Below are positions 17,954 through 28,055 of a DNA stretch of 64,000 bases, in pieces; position 1 is the stretch's first letter, and every line of letters starts with the position of its first letter. The notes under the pieces were generated by a model that was given only the letters and a program-made list of their open reading frames with translations, did no database searches and had not been told where the DNA came from. Source of the DNA: Robbsia sp. KACC 23696 (lineage in GTDB: Bacteria > Pseudomonadota > Gammaproteobacteria > Burkholderiales > Burkholderiaceae); the NCBI RefSeq assembly GCF_039852015.1, contig NZ_CP156628.1, positions 806,001 through 870,000 of the forward strand, read 5' to 3'. Both the position numbers and the translations under genes were made by a program.

Positions 17954-20419
17954 ATGAAAACAGAGGCAGTGCCCCCCCAACGTACGAGAGCACGCGCCAA
18001 GTCGCGGACCGTCGCCCCGGCGGCGGCCAGCGCCGAGCTTGCAACGGCAAGCGCGACAGTTGGCAGCGTGACGACTGGCAGCCCCGATATCGCGACAGGC
18101 GCGCAGAGCGTGGCACCGTCGTGGGAAACGTTGACGCCGGATGCCGGCGATCCGCGCACCAACGCGGACGAATGGCTGGAAGCGGATGGTCTGGGCGGAT
18201 TTGCCTCCGGCACGCGGTATGGCATTCGCACGCGGCGCTATCATGCATTGCTGTTGAGCGCGTCGGTCCCACCATCCGGTCGGCTCGTGTTGATCAATGG
18301 CGTGGAGGCCTGGGTAGAAACGGCGCAGGGCGATGTTATCGCCTTGACGACGCAGGCCTACGCCCCCGACACCTTGCACCCCGATGGCTGGCGTCGCCTG
18401 CGGGCCTTTTCCGCCACGCCCTGGCCGACATGGCGCTACACGCTGGCCGCCACTCCCGATGCGGACGATGGCGGCGACAGCGTCACCTTCGAGATCTGTA
18501 ATGCCGCGCAAGGCGGCGATGTCATCCTGCGATGGTCGGCACAGGATCGGACCGGTGCGCTAGCCGGCGCGCGATTGCGCGTGCGCCCGCTGTTGAGCGT
18601 GCGCGATTATCACTCGCTGCATAAGCGCAACGATCGCTTCGACTTCACGCCATCGGGCCAGGGCGGGCGCATCAGTTGGCGCCCTTATGCGGACCGTATC
18701 GCCGTGTCGGTACTCAGCAATGGCACTTATCGTCACGACCCGGAATGGTTCGATCGATTCCGTTACCAAGAAGAGACGATGCGCGGCCTCGACGACACGG
18801 AGGACCTTGCATCGCCGGGTATCTTTACGTTTGCCTTCGGTGATCCGGGCGATCAGGCGATGATGGTGCTCCGTGCCGGCGACAGCCGCGATATCCGCGT
18901 ACGCGATTATGTCCACCAGGCCTTGCAACACGCAATGACGACACGCGCGGCGCGCAGTGCGCATATCGCGGCGGCGCTGCGCCACCCCGCGCGATCGAGC
19001 GTCGCAGCCATCGCCGCGGCCGACACGCCGCCCCCATCGGCGGACACCTTGGCGGTCCTCGGCCGTGCGGTGCACAGTTATATCGTCGAGCGCGGTGCCG
19101 GCGCGACGGTGATTGCCGGCTATCCCTGGTTCACCGACTGGGGCCGCGACACATTCATCGCGCTGCGAGGCATTGCCTTGTCCAGCGGAAACATTGCGCT
19201 CGCGGGCGCGATTTTGCAGGAATGGGCGTCGGTGGTCGATCAGGGCATGCTGCCCAACCGCTTTACCGATGATGCGAATCCGGATGCCCCGGCGGAATAC
19301 AACGCGGTGGATGCATCATTGTGGTTTGTCGTCGCGGCGCACGCCTTTCTCGGGCACGCGCCAGATACCGGTGCACAAGACGGTCTGGAACGCGGCGTAT
19401 CGGCAGAGGACGGCAATGCCGCGCCGGGCGCCAGCATCGGCGCCGCGGAGGCAGGTTCCGGACCCGCCGCGTCGATCGGCGTCGGCACGCATCCGCTGCA
19501 ACCGATCCTGCATCGGGCCATGGAAGCCATCGTCGAGGGCTATGCCGGCGGCACACGGTACGGCATCCACGCCGATGTCGATGGTCTGCTGTTCGCGGGC
19601 GTTCCAGAATCGCAATTGACGTGGATGGATGCCCGCGTGGGCATCCGCCCAGTCACGCCGCGCATCGGCAAGCCGGTGGAAGTGCAGGCTTTATGGATCA
19701 ACGCGCTACGCATCGTCGGCGCCTGGGTGCCGAAATGGCGCGACCTCGCCGATCAGGCGCAGGCGAGCTTTACGCGACGTTTCATTCAGGACGGCGCGGG
19801 GCAAGCCACTGCCGATCACGACCAGGACGCGCCCGCCAACGGCATTTTTGGCGACGTGCATGAACACGGACTTCACGATAACGTGGACGCAGACGGCGAG
19901 CCGGGACGAATCGATGCCAGTCTGCGTCCTAATCAAATTTTCGCGGTGGGCGGCCTGCCCTATCCCGTCGTCGATTTGCCGACGGCGCGGGCGATTGTCG
20001 CGCACGTCGAGCGGCATTTGTGGACACCGATGGGCTTGCGGACCTTGGCGCCGTCCGATCCGCGCTACATCGGCCGTTATGAAGGCTCGCCGGATCGACG
20101 CGACAACGCGTACCATCAAGGCACGGTATGGCCGTGGTTGCTCGGCCCGTTTGTCGAGGCCTGGCTAAGGGTGCATGCGCATGGTCGCGCGCCGGCGGAT
20201 CTGGACAGGGTGGCGGCCGAGGCACGACGGCGCTTCATCGCGCCGTTGGATGCGCATCTGGCCTCGGCCGGTATCGGACATATCAGCGAGATCGCCGACG
20301 GCGACGCGCCCCATACGCCACGGGGCGCGCCGTTCCAGGCATGGTCGCTTGCCGAGCGCCTGCGGATGGAAGTGCTGCTGCGCTATCCGGAATCCGCCGC
20401 CACCGTTCCGTTCATCTAA
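17954..20419 (+). CDS. Amylo-alpha-1,6-glucosidase / glycogen debranching enzyme (GH133-type)
   Basis: An 821-residue enzyme. The N-terminal debranching domain begins after a 65-residue low-complexity leader with DEWLEADGLGGFASGTRYGI and TRRYHALLLSA. The C-terminal alpha/alpha toroid holds AGYPWFTDWGRDTFIALRG (near residue 395) and the late block NAYHQGTVWPWLLGPFVEAW. It is predicted to hydrolyse alpha-1,6 branch points of glycogen-like glucan. AGGA lies about eight bases before the ATG. The next gene, a GH63-like glucosidase, follows after 27 bp, so the two probably form an operon for glucan turnover. The start is uncertain within the leader. Confidence 0.9.
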   Translation: MKTEAVPPQRTRARAKSRTVAPAAASAELATASATVGSVTTGSPDIATGAQSVAPSWETLTPDAGDPRTNADEWLEADGLGGFASGTRYGIRTRRYHALLLSASVPPSGRLVLINGVEAWVETAQGDVIALTTQAYAPDTLHPDGWRRLRAFSATPWPTWRYTLAATPDADDGGDSVTFEICNAAQGGDVILRWSAQDRTGALAGARLRVRPLLSVRDYHSLHKRNDRFDFTPSGQGGRISWRPYADRIAVSVLSNGTYRHDPEWFDRFRYQEETMRGLDDTEDLASPGIFTFAFGDPGDQAMMVLRAGDSRDIRVRDYVHQALQHAMTTRAARSAHIAAALRHPARSSVAAIAAADTPPPSADTLAVLGRAVHSYIVERGAGATVIAGYPWFTDWGRDTFIALRGIALSSGNIALAGAILQEWASVVDQGMLPNRFTDDANPDAPAEYNAVDASLWFVVAAHAFLGHAPDTGAQDGLERGVSAEDGNAAPGASIGAAEAGSGPAASIGVGTHPLQPILHRAMEAIVEGYAGGTRYGIHADVDGLLFAGVPESQLTWMDARVGIRPVTPRIGKPVEVQALWINALRIVGAWVPKWRDLADQAQASFTRRFIQDGAGQATADHDQDAPANGIFGDVHEHGLHDNVDADGEPGRIDASLRPNQIFAVGGLPYPVVDLPTARAIVAHVERHLWTPMGLRTLAPSDPRYIGRYEGSPDRRDNAYHQGTVWPWLLGPFVEAWLRVHAHGRAPADLDRVAAEARRRFIAPLDAHLASAGIGHISEIADGDAPHTPRGAPFQAWSLAERLRMEVLLRYPESAATVPFI

Positions 20420-20446
20420 TTCGCTATTCTTGCCTGAGGAGTGAAG

Positions 20447-23128
20447 ATGTCCGCTGCACCGCAGACCGTACTCGATACCACCGAAGGACAACGTCTGCAC
20501 GCCGCGTCGCCTGCGACCTGGCGTCGTTGGGGCCCCTATCTCAGTGAACGCCAATGGGGCACGGTCCGAGAGGACTACAGCCCGGGCGGCACCGCGTGGG
20601 ACAGTTTCCCGCACGATCATGCGCGAAGCCGCGCCTACCGATGGGGCGAGGATGGCATCGGCGGATTTGCCGACGAACAGATGAACTGGTGTCTTTCCCT
20701 GGGGCTATGGAACGGTCAGGATACGATCATCAAGGAGCGCTTGTTCGGCTTGACCAACGAACAAGGGAATCACGGCGAGGACGTCAAGGAACTGTACTTT
20801 TTCCTCGACGGAACGCCGACGCACTCGTACATGAAGATGTTGTACAAGTATCCGCACGCGGCTTTTCCCTATGCGGATCTGGTCGATGAAAACCGGCGGC
20901 GCGGCCCGAAACAGCCGGAATATGAAGTGCTGGACACCGGCGTGTTCGACGACGACGCCTATTTCGACGTCGTCATCGAGTATGCGAAGGCCACGCCCGA
21001 AGATATCCTGATGCGCGTGACCGTGGAGAACCGCAGCCCGCAACCGGCGCTGATCCATTTGCTGCCGCACTTCTGGGCGCGCAACACGTGGTCATGGGAT
21101 ACGGCGCGCGCCAAGCCCGAGATGCGTCGCGATGGGGACTCGGTGCTGGCAAGCAATCCCGAGTTGCCGCATCGCTATCGCTGGACGGTCCAGCCGCAGA
21201 AAGACAGCGCGGCCGGCGCGCCGCCGCAATGGCTGTTCTGCGAAAACGAGACCAACGTCGAACGCCTTTTCGGCGACGCCGGCGAGGGACCGTATAAGGA
21301 TGGCATCAACGACTTCCTGATCGACGGCAAGACGCAGGCGGTGCGTCGGGGCGCAGATGCGTCCGGCACCAAGGTGGCGTCGCACTGGCGCATCGAAATG
21401 CCCGGCCACGGCAAGCGCACGATCGGCATGCGGCTAAAGCGGGAAACGAATAGTTTCGCGCCGGCACAGGCGTTCGACGAGGTGTTCGCGCAGCGTATCG
21501 CCGAGGCCGACGCTTTCTACAATGCGCTGCAAAGCAATGTATCGGATGCCGACGGCAAGCTGATTCATCGCCAGGCTTTGGCCGGCTTGATCTGGTCGAA
21601 GCAGTTCTATCACTTCGACGTGAAACGCTGGCTGAATGGCGATGCGTCGCAGCCGACGCCGCCGGAGGCGCGCCAGCATGGACGGAACAGCGACTGGCGG
21701 CACTTGTCGAATGCCGACATCATCTCGATGCCCGATACCTGGGAGTACCCCTGGTATGCCTCATGGGACCTGGCGTTTCAGGCGGTGGCCTTCGCCGTCG
21801 TCGATCCGGATTTTGCAAAAAAGCAATTGATCCTGTTGACGCAAGACCGCTTCATGCACCCGAACGGTCAGTTGCCCGCCTATGAATGGGCATTCGGCGA
21901 TGCCAATCCGCCCGTCCACGCATGGGCGACATGGCGCGTCTATCAAATGGACATGAAACTGACCGGACGGCCCGACCGCTTGTTTCTCGAACGGACGTTC
22001 CACAAACTGCTGCTGAATTTCGGCTGGTGGGTGAACCGGAAAGACGCGGAGGGACACAATCTGTTTCAGGGGGGCTTTCTCGGTCTCGATAATATCCAGA
22101 TCTTCGATCGCTCCGCGCCCTTGCCGACGGGCGGCCGCATCGATCAGTCGGACGGCACCGCGTGGATGGCCGCCTATGCGCTCGACATGATGCGCATCGG
22201 TTTGGAATTGGCGACGACGAACGAAGCGTACGTCGATATCTCGGTCAAATTCTTCGAACACTTCCTGTACATTTCGGAGGCAATCAACGGCGCCAGTGGC
22301 GGCCATATCAGCTTGTGGGACGATCGCGACGAGTTCTTCTACGATGCGCTGAAACTACCCGACGGGAAGTCCCTGCCCTTGCGCGTGCGCTCGATCGTCG
22401 GGCTCAGCCCGCTGTTTGCCGTGCATGTGCTCGACGCACTGACAGTGAACAAGCTGCCGCGACTGGAGGAGCGCTTGCGTTGGTTCCTGCGGCATCGGCC
22501 TGATCTGGCGAACCTGGTGTCGCGCTGGTACGAACCGGGACGCGGCAATACGCTGCTGCTGTCTCTGCTGCGCGGCCATCGGATGAAACGGCTGCTGGTG
22601 CGGATGCTCGATGAAACCGAGTTTCTCTCCGACTATGGCATTCGTTCGCTCTCGCGCTTCCATGAGCACGCGCCGTTCGCGCTCGATCATAACGGCGAAT
22701 CGTTCGGCATCGAATACACGCCGGCGGAATCGGTCACGCGAACGTTCGGCGGCAATTCCAACTGGCGCGGACCGATCTGGATGCCGGTGAATTACCTGCT
22801 GGTGGAATCGCTATACGAGTTTCATCGCTATTACGGCGAGGATTTCCGTGTGGAATATCCGACCGGGTCCGGCAAGATGCTGTCACTCCGCGAGATCGCG
22901 AATGCACTGGCCGAGCGGCTCTGTCGCTTGTTCCGCAAGGATCAGGCGGGATTACGGCCGGTGATGCAGGCCTATCCGCTGCTGTGCGTGGATCCCCGTG
23001 CTGCCGATTTGGTGTTGTTCCATGAGTACTTCCATGGCGACAACGGTCGCGGACTCGGCGCGGCGCATCAAAGCGGCTGGACGAGCCTGGTGGCGCTGTT
23101 GCTACAGGAAAGACCGGCAAAGGATTGA
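20447..23128 (+). CDS. GH63-like glucosidase (MGH1-type toroid)
   Basis: An 893-residue protein related to glycoside hydrolase family 63 and mannosyl-oligosaccharide glucosidase-like enzymes. Recognisable blocks are YLSERQWGTVREDYSPGGTA, HDHARSRAYRWGEDGIGGFA, ERLFGLTNEQGNHGEDVKE, PDTWEYPWYASWDLAFQAV and NWRGPIWMPVNYLLVESLY. It has no signal peptide, so it acts on cytoplasmic glucosides. The true substrate is unknown; glucan ends or glucosyl-glycerate-like compounds are possible. ATG 20447 follows GAGGAG; a GTG two codons upstream is less likely. It ends one base from the convergent glycosyltransferase gene. Confidence 0.88.
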   Translation: MSAAPQTVLDTTEGQRLHAASPATWRRWGPYLSERQWGTVREDYSPGGTAWDSFPHDHARSRAYRWGEDGIGGFADEQMNWCLSLGLWNGQDTIIKERLFGLTNEQGNHGEDVKELYFFLDGTPTHSYMKMLYKYPHAAFPYADLVDENRRRGPKQPEYEVLDTGVFDDDAYFDVVIEYAKATPEDILMRVTVENRSPQPALIHLLPHFWARNTWSWDTARAKPEMRRDGDSVLASNPELPHRYRWTVQPQKDSAAGAPPQWLFCENETNVERLFGDAGEGPYKDGINDFLIDGKTQAVRRGADASGTKVASHWRIEMPGHGKRTIGMRLKRETNSFAPAQAFDEVFAQRIAEADAFYNALQSNVSDADGKLIHRQALAGLIWSKQFYHFDVKRWLNGDASQPTPPEARQHGRNSDWRHLSNADIISMPDTWEYPWYASWDLAFQAVAFAVVDPDFAKKQLILLTQDRFMHPNGQLPAYEWAFGDANPPVHAWATWRVYQMDMKLTGRPDRLFLERTFHKLLLNFGWWVNRKDAEGHNLFQGGFLGLDNIQIFDRSAPLPTGGRIDQSDGTAWMAAYALDMMRIGLELATTNEAYVDISVKFFEHFLYISEAINGASGGHISLWDDRDEFFYDALKLPDGKSLPLRVRSIVGLSPLFAVHVLDALTVNKLPRLEERLRWFLRHRPDLANLVSRWYEPGRGNTLLLSLLRGHRMKRLLVRMLDETEFLSDYGIRSLSRFHEHAPFALDHNGESFGIEYTPAESVTRTFGGNSNWRGPIWMPVNYLLVESLYEFHRYYGEDFRVEYPTGSGKMLSLREIANALAERLCRLFRKDQAGLRPVMQAYPLLCVDPRAADLVLFHEYFHGDNGRGLGAAHQSGWTSLVALLLQERPAKD

Positions 23129-23129
23129 G

Positions 23130-25340
23130 TCAGAAGGTCTGATTCGCCACGCGCTGCGTCAGCGCAGCGCTGATTTCCGATATCACCGTCGTCCAATCCT
23201 GCATCGCCTGCTGTCGAAACAATCGCGCGCTTGGATACCAGGGGCTATCGCTCCGGTCGCTGAGCCAGCGCCAATCGGCGACGTAGGGCAACATGATCCA
23301 CACCGGCTTGCCCAGCGCACCGCTCAAATGCGCGATCGCCGTGTCGACGCTAATGACGACATCGAGCGATTCAATCACCCCCGCCGTGTCGGCGAAATCG
23401 CCTTGCGCCGTATCGATCAAACCGGGCCGCCAGTTTGGCGCCTTGCCGGCCGCCCGTTGCGCATCGATCCATTGGCGGTCCGCGTCGCGTAGCGTGGGCT
23501 GCAACATGACGCACTCCACGTCTGCCAATTCGAACAATGGCGCGCACGCCGATAATGGCATCGAACGAAGGGCATCGTTGCGATACGCCGGATTTCCCGA
23601 GACGACCAAGCCGATTCGCAACGGTGCCTTTTGGCCTGTGCCCAGGCCCGCGCTCGGGCCGCGCGGAACAGTGTCGCCATGGCGCGAGCGGGTTTCGCTG
23701 TCATGTTCGATGCCGTCGTCACGCGCAGCGTCGATGTCGAGCGCCTGATCGGGCAGCGCCAAGCGCAGTGCCGGTGCCGCGAACAAATACGGCGCACCCG
23801 CGGGAATCGTCGCCATCGTCGTCTGCAGCGCATACGGCAAACTCATCAGCATCGTGAAGCGGTCACACTCCGGTAGCGGCGAGCCGCGCGGAATGACACG
23901 AACGCCCCACGCCTGCGCGCGCTCGGCGGCCAGGCGCCAAAGCGGCGGCTGCACCTCGACCACGACCTCGCGCGCCAGTGCGCGCACCAACGGGATATAT
24001 CGGAGGAACTGGACCGTGTCGCCCAAGCCCTGTTCCGCCACGACCAACAACGAGCGCCCCGCCAGCGTATCGTCGCCGTTCCAGTATTGATCGCTACGAC
24101 GGGCGGCCAGTCGCGCGCCATCACGCTGTTCATACGCCGCAAAGCCCCGCCGCAATTCGCCGCGCCGCAGCCGGATGCCGGCCTCGTCGAGCCAGACCTC
24201 CGGAAAGTCGGGACGAATGTCCCGCGCCGCGCGCAAACACGCCAACGCGGCATCATCGCTTTTTTGCATCGCCAGGGCACTGGCCATATAACGATAAGCC
24301 GGCGCAAAACGCGGCATCGCCCGAAGCGCGGCATCGAAACGGTCGACCGCGAACGCATACTCGCCCAAGCCCGCCATCGCTTGACCATAGAGGACCAGGG
24401 CCGCGGGATCGTCGGCGCGAACGGCCAACACCGCGTCGAGCGGCGCCACCGCCTGCATCGGACGACCCAAGGACAAATAGGCGGCTGCACGCAGCAGCGC
24501 CGTCTGCGGATCCTCGGCGGCGCCCATGGCGTCGACCTGCGTCAGCGCCCCCAGCGCATCCATCGGCTGATGCAGCGCAAGCAAGGCGCGCACTTGCGCA
24601 AAGGCGAACCGCACCATCGCGCGACGGGCGTCCGACGCGACGGCGTGATCTTGCGCTGTGGCGACCCAGTCCTGCAACGACGACATGAGCGCGTCCAAGG
24701 TCCTTCGCGCCTCGAGACCGCGCCCCAATGTTGCGAGACACAGCGCGGCGCCGATCCCGGCCTCCACGCGCCAGCGCAGCGCCTCGACGCACTCGCCACG
24801 ATCCGCGCACTCGACGGCATCGGACGACGGGGTCATGACGTTCGCGAAAAGATCGATCGCTTCCTCGAAACGTTCTGCCTCCGCCATCAAGCAAGCGCGC
24901 AGACAATCCGCCCGCTTCGCCACCGTTTCATACCATGCACCGTCCGCGGAGGCGGCCCCCGACAGCCCATCGGGATGCATGCTGCCCGCCGATCCGGCGC
25001 CTGCCGCGGCCGCGTCGCGCATCAAGGCCGCCGCGAGCCCGCAGTACGCTATCCCGTCGGCAAACGCGCCTGCCGCGCCGTAGGACAGCGCCAGACGCAG
25101 CAACGCGTCGGCCACGCTATACCTGGCGCGCCCCGGCCCCTGAATGTTGTCGATGCCTTCGGTGCCGTCGATGCGCGGGTTCGCGCCGCGATCGGCAGAA
25201 ACGTCAGCGAGCGCGGAAACCAGGCACCCGCGCGCCGCCGAAAGCCGATTGACTACGTGCGGCGCGTCGGCTGCCGTCGGCGGCGCGCGCCATTCGGACG
25301 TCAGCAACGGCAGTGGCAGCACGGATAGATCGGGAAGCAT
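23130..25340 (-). CDS. TPR-containing glycosyltransferase (GT9/GT41-like)
   Basis: A 736-residue cytoplasmic protein. Residues about 130-410 are Ala-rich helical repeats of TPR type, clearest in the last units. The C-terminal third carries GLGDTVQFLRYIPLV, LVVSGNPAYRNDALRSMPLS and SVDTAIAHLSGALGKPVWIM, the hallmarks of TPR-linked sugar transferases. Such proteins glycosylate flagellins or other proteins in many bacteria; fliC is 3.3 kb away and unlinked transcriptionally, so flagellin as target is only a guess. ATG 25340 has GAGAG upstream and is preferred over ATG 25412. Confidence 0.85.
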   Translation of the reverse strand: MLPDLSVLPLPLLTSEWRAPPTAADAPHVVNRLSAARGCLVSALADVSADRGANPRIDGTEGIDNIQGPGRARYSVADALLRLALSYGAAGAFADGIAYCGLAAALMRDAAAAGAGSAGSMHPDGLSGAASADGAWYETVAKRADCLRACLMAEAERFEEAIDLFANVMTPSSDAVECADRGECVEALRWRVEAGIGAALCLATLGRGLEARRTLDALMSSLQDWVATAQDHAVASDARRAMVRFAFAQVRALLALHQPMDALGALTQVDAMGAAEDPQTALLRAAAYLSLGRPMQAVAPLDAVLAVRADDPAALVLYGQAMAGLGEYAFAVDRFDAALRAMPRFAPAYRYMASALAMQKSDDAALACLRAARDIRPDFPEVWLDEAGIRLRRGELRRGFAAYEQRDGARLAARRSDQYWNGDDTLAGRSLLVVAEQGLGDTVQFLRYIPLVRALAREVVVEVQPPLWRLAAERAQAWGVRVIPRGSPLPECDRFTMLMSLPYALQTTMATIPAGAPYLFAAPALRLALPDQALDIDAARDDGIEHDSETRSRHGDTVPRGPSAGLGTGQKAPLRIGLVVSGNPAYRNDALRSMPLSACAPLFELADVECVMLQPTLRDADRQWIDAQRAAGKAPNWRPGLIDTAQGDFADTAGVIESLDVVISVDTAIAHLSGALGKPVWIMLPYVADWRWLSDRSDSPWYPSARLFRQQAMQDWTTVISEISAALTQRVANQTF

Positions 25341-26003
25341 TGCGATACTCTCGGCATCAGGTTCAAGCCGTGACAATACCGGATCGACGGCAGGGTTGCA
25401 GCGCCAAAGCATAGGAAGTGCGCTGCTTTACGGGCGCGCTTGCCCTCGGGGAAACGGCGCTACAGACGCGCGTGATTTCGATCGGCTGCACGTTGAATGC
25501 ACGTTATCAGCGATCGCTCCTCGTACCACGATCCTGCACGATCTCCAGTATTCGTGCCGTAAACGATCATCGTGCATTACCTTTTCGCGTCTCATAATCA
25601 TTATAGAGGCGGCACGTCGCGCGACTTTCGAGATGAGAATAATTCTGACAAAACGACTGTATTAATCGATCGCATTTAAGGCGATCAGCGGCACCGCACT
25701 GCCATTTCAAAATACAACGGACGCGTCCAATTGGCCCGCTTTCGCACTTGATAAAATGACGCGAGAGTGTCAAAAATGAGGGTATCGGCTTATCCAACGG
25801 GCCTGGGCACGCAATGTTGCGTGTTCCGCACAACGCGATTGAATGACGCGGATATCCGCCCATATTGGGTCTCGAAATACGTTATGATCCGGTCTGCAGT
25901 CGGAATTTCAGGAAGAGAAAGTTAGATTTTTTCCTACACGCCTCGGCGACTGAATGCGGTATCTTATAAAAAAACGGCATTCATCGGTGAACGACCTCGC
26001 TGA
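25341..26003. other. Divergent intergenic region before the histidine kinase
   Basis: About 660 bp between the glycosyltransferase and the histidine kinase genes. It is noticeably AT-rich around 25570-25720 and 25880-25980. It probably holds promoters for both flanking genes. No open frame here looks real and no repeat or known motif stands out. Confidence 0.5.
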
Positions 26004-27083
26004 ATGGGCAGCGGATCATCTCGCCCCTTCACCGGCCGAAATGATCGATTCGAGGGAAACCCTCGATCGTCCGCGCGCCGCTCACCGATATCTGCTGGCT
26101 CGAACCGTAAGGATCACGTGGCAGACGCATCGATCGTGTTGTCTTCGAAAAATTACCGAATGGCGGGTTCATTGCGCGCTAAGTTACTCGCTTCCGATGA
26201 CGCAGAAGGGACACTCTCCGGCACGACGGTCCCCCTCGGCATGATGGGCGTGGCGATGCGCGACGAGGAGCGTGTTCGCCTGGCGCGCGATATCCACGAT
26301 GACTTGGGCGCGGAGCTGACGGCGCTCCGGCTCTCATTGAGTCGTGTGGCTATCTCGGAGGGATTCAATGTCGCGTCACCCGCAGCGCGTGCCTTGGCCG
26401 ATGCCGAAACGGCACTGGAGGCAGCCTTTGCCGCCATGCGTCGGCTGATCGACGACCGGCACGCGCTGCCGCCAGCGACGGATCTGGTGGTTCGCCTGCG
26501 GGAATGGGTGGAGAGCTTCAGTCAACGCAGTGGCCTGCACATCGCCTTCGATTGCAAGACGGACCCGCGACTGGCGTCGATGGATGAGTCCACGGCCACG
26601 GCCGTGTGGCGCATCTGTCAGGAAGCGCTGCATAACGTCGTCAAGCATGCGCAGGCATCCAGTGCGACCGTATCCCTGACGATACTGGCCACCGGCGTAC
26701 GCGTCGTGATCGCCGATGACGGACGCGGCATCGCCGCGGCCCGCCGTGCCCGTGCCGTGCGCGCGGCCCAGGACGCGATGGATGACGCATGGGACGAAAA
26801 CGACCACGAAAGCCAGGGCCAGACGTATCGCCCCTCGCCGAACGCCGCGCCGGCACGGCACGTCCGCGATGGCGTCGGCCTGGAAAGCATGCGCCAGCGT
26901 TGCGAAGCCTTGGGGGGCCGTTTCGACTTGATCGATCTGATCGATATTGCCGAGGCACCGCCGCATGGGACCTGCGTGTCAGGCATCCCGGCAGGCGATG
27001 CGTCGGCCCAAGCAGGCACCGTGGTGGATGCCAAGCTGCCATGGAACGGGCCCCAACCGCGGGAGCGTCGGTCGCCGCGCTGA
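26004..27083 (+). CDS. Cytoplasmic NarL-type sensor histidine kinase (HisKA_3)
   Basis: A 359-residue kinase as drawn. The phosphoacceptor block VRLARDIHDDLGAELTALRL places His98 in the HisKA_3 family. The ATPase domain shows CQEALHNVVKHAQASS, VVIADDGRGI and GVGLESMRQRCEALGG. There is no transmembrane helix and no recognisable sensor domain in the first 80 residues. A 45-residue polar insert separates the N and G boxes. The start is uncertain (ATG 26004, 26160 or 26241); none has a good ribosome-binding site. The partner is most likely the NarL-type regulator 312 bp downstream. Confidence 0.87.
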   Translation: MGSGSSRPFTGRNDRFEGNPRSSARRSPISAGSNRKDHVADASIVLSSKNYRMAGSLRAKLLASDDAEGTLSGTTVPLGMMGVAMRDEERVRLARDIHDDLGAELTALRLSLSRVAISEGFNVASPAARALADAETALEAAFAAMRRLIDDRHALPPATDLVVRLREWVESFSQRSGLHIAFDCKTDPRLASMDESTATAVWRICQEALHNVVKHAQASSATVSLTILATGVRVVIADDGRGIAAARRARAVRAAQDAMDDAWDENDHESQGQTYRPSPNAAPARHVRDGVGLESMRQRCEALGGRFDLIDLIDIAEAPPHGTCVSGIPAGDASAQAGTVVDAKLPWNGPQPRERRSPR

Positions 27084-27395
27084 GCGGCCTGGACCAAGGC
27101 GAGAGAGCATCGTTTCGCTCACTCGCGTTGACAATGCCGCGATACCCAGCCCAGGAAGCCGCAGACGGTGTTTTTCTGACAGCGCGTGTGGTCTTTTTTA
27201 CGGCGTGGTACGTATAAGGTAGGACGGTGTGATATTTTTGCGCCTGCTGCTGTCGGCATGGCGATTGCGCCGCAGTAGCGCGCCGGCCGCTTGTAGCCGT
27301 CGGCAGCGCAGCTTGGATTATTTTCAGGATGGCCATCGATGAAGCCGTCCGGACGATGCGTCGAACCAAACCACACACTCCACGGGGAGTAAGGC
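27084..27395 (+). other. Spacer between kinase and response regulator
   Basis: 312 bp on the kinase side of the regulator gene. It holds an AT-rich patch around 27160-27240 that could carry a separate promoter for the regulator. I see no gene or clear hairpin. Confidence 0.4.
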
Positions 27396-28055
27396 ATGTC
27401 ACGGATTCTGTTGATCGACGATCATTCCGCGATCAGACAGGGGATTGCCCAGTTGCTGCTGGCCCGCAATCTGTTTACGGAAGCGGTGGAGGCTTCCACC
27501 GGTGCAGAGGCGCTGGCACTGGCCGAACGCGGGCCCTGGGCCATGGTGTTGCTGGATATCTCCTTGCCCGATATGAGCGGCGTCGAGGTATTGCGGCGGA
27601 TCAAACGGCTTTCGCCTTCCCTGCCGGTTCTGATTTTTTCGATGTACCGCGAGGACCAATACGCCGTTCGCGCATTGAAGGCCGGCGCCTCGGGCTACCT
27701 GTCGAAAACGGCGAACGCCCAGGAACTGACGTCGGCGCTGCAGCAGATCTGTGCGGGTCGGAAGTACGTGAGCGCCTCCCTTGCCGAAGCGCTCGCGGAG
27801 TATGTCTCGGCCGATGCGGCGCAAATGCCCCATGAAAAGTTGTCGAACCGCGAGTATCAGACGCTCTGCATGCTCGGATCCGGCAAGCGCCTGACCGACG
27901 TCGCCGAAGTGCTCTCCCTCTCGGTCAAGACCGTCAGCGTCTACCGCGCTCGTTTGCTGGAGAAGCTTGGCTTAGCAAACAATGCCGAGCTGACCTATTA
28001 TGTAATGCGTAATCAGTTGGTCGATCTCGGCGCGAACCGCACCAACGCCGCCTGA
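27396..28055 (+). CDS. NarL/FixJ-type LuxR-family response regulator
   Basis: A 219-residue DNA-binding regulator. The receiver domain has Asp8, Asp9, phosphoacceptor Asp54 (LLDISLPD) and Lys104 (SGYLSK). The C-terminal LuxR helix-turn-helix lies at about 150-205 (LSNREYQTLCMLGSGKRLTD, LSVKTVSVYRARLLEKLGL). GGGAG precedes the ATG. It pairs with the upstream HisKA_3 kinase. The gene lies 565 bp before fliC, so control of motility or adhesion is plausible, but no target site was identified. Confidence 0.93.
   Translation: MSRILLIDDHSAIRQGIAQLLLARNLFTEAVEASTGAEALALAERGPWAMVLLDISLPDMSGVEVLRRIKRLSPSLPVLIFSMYREDQYAVRALKAGASGYLSKTANAQELTSALQQICAGRKYVSASLAEALAEYVSADAAQMPHEKLSNREYQTLCMLGSGKRLTDVAEVLSLSVKTVSVYRARLLEKLGLANNAELTYYVMRNQLVDLGANRTNAA

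Noticed and set aside
24087-25328. 413-codon open frame opposite the TPR-glycosyltransferase
   Set aside because: Arg-rich, no start signals, and the real TPR repeats lie on the other strand.
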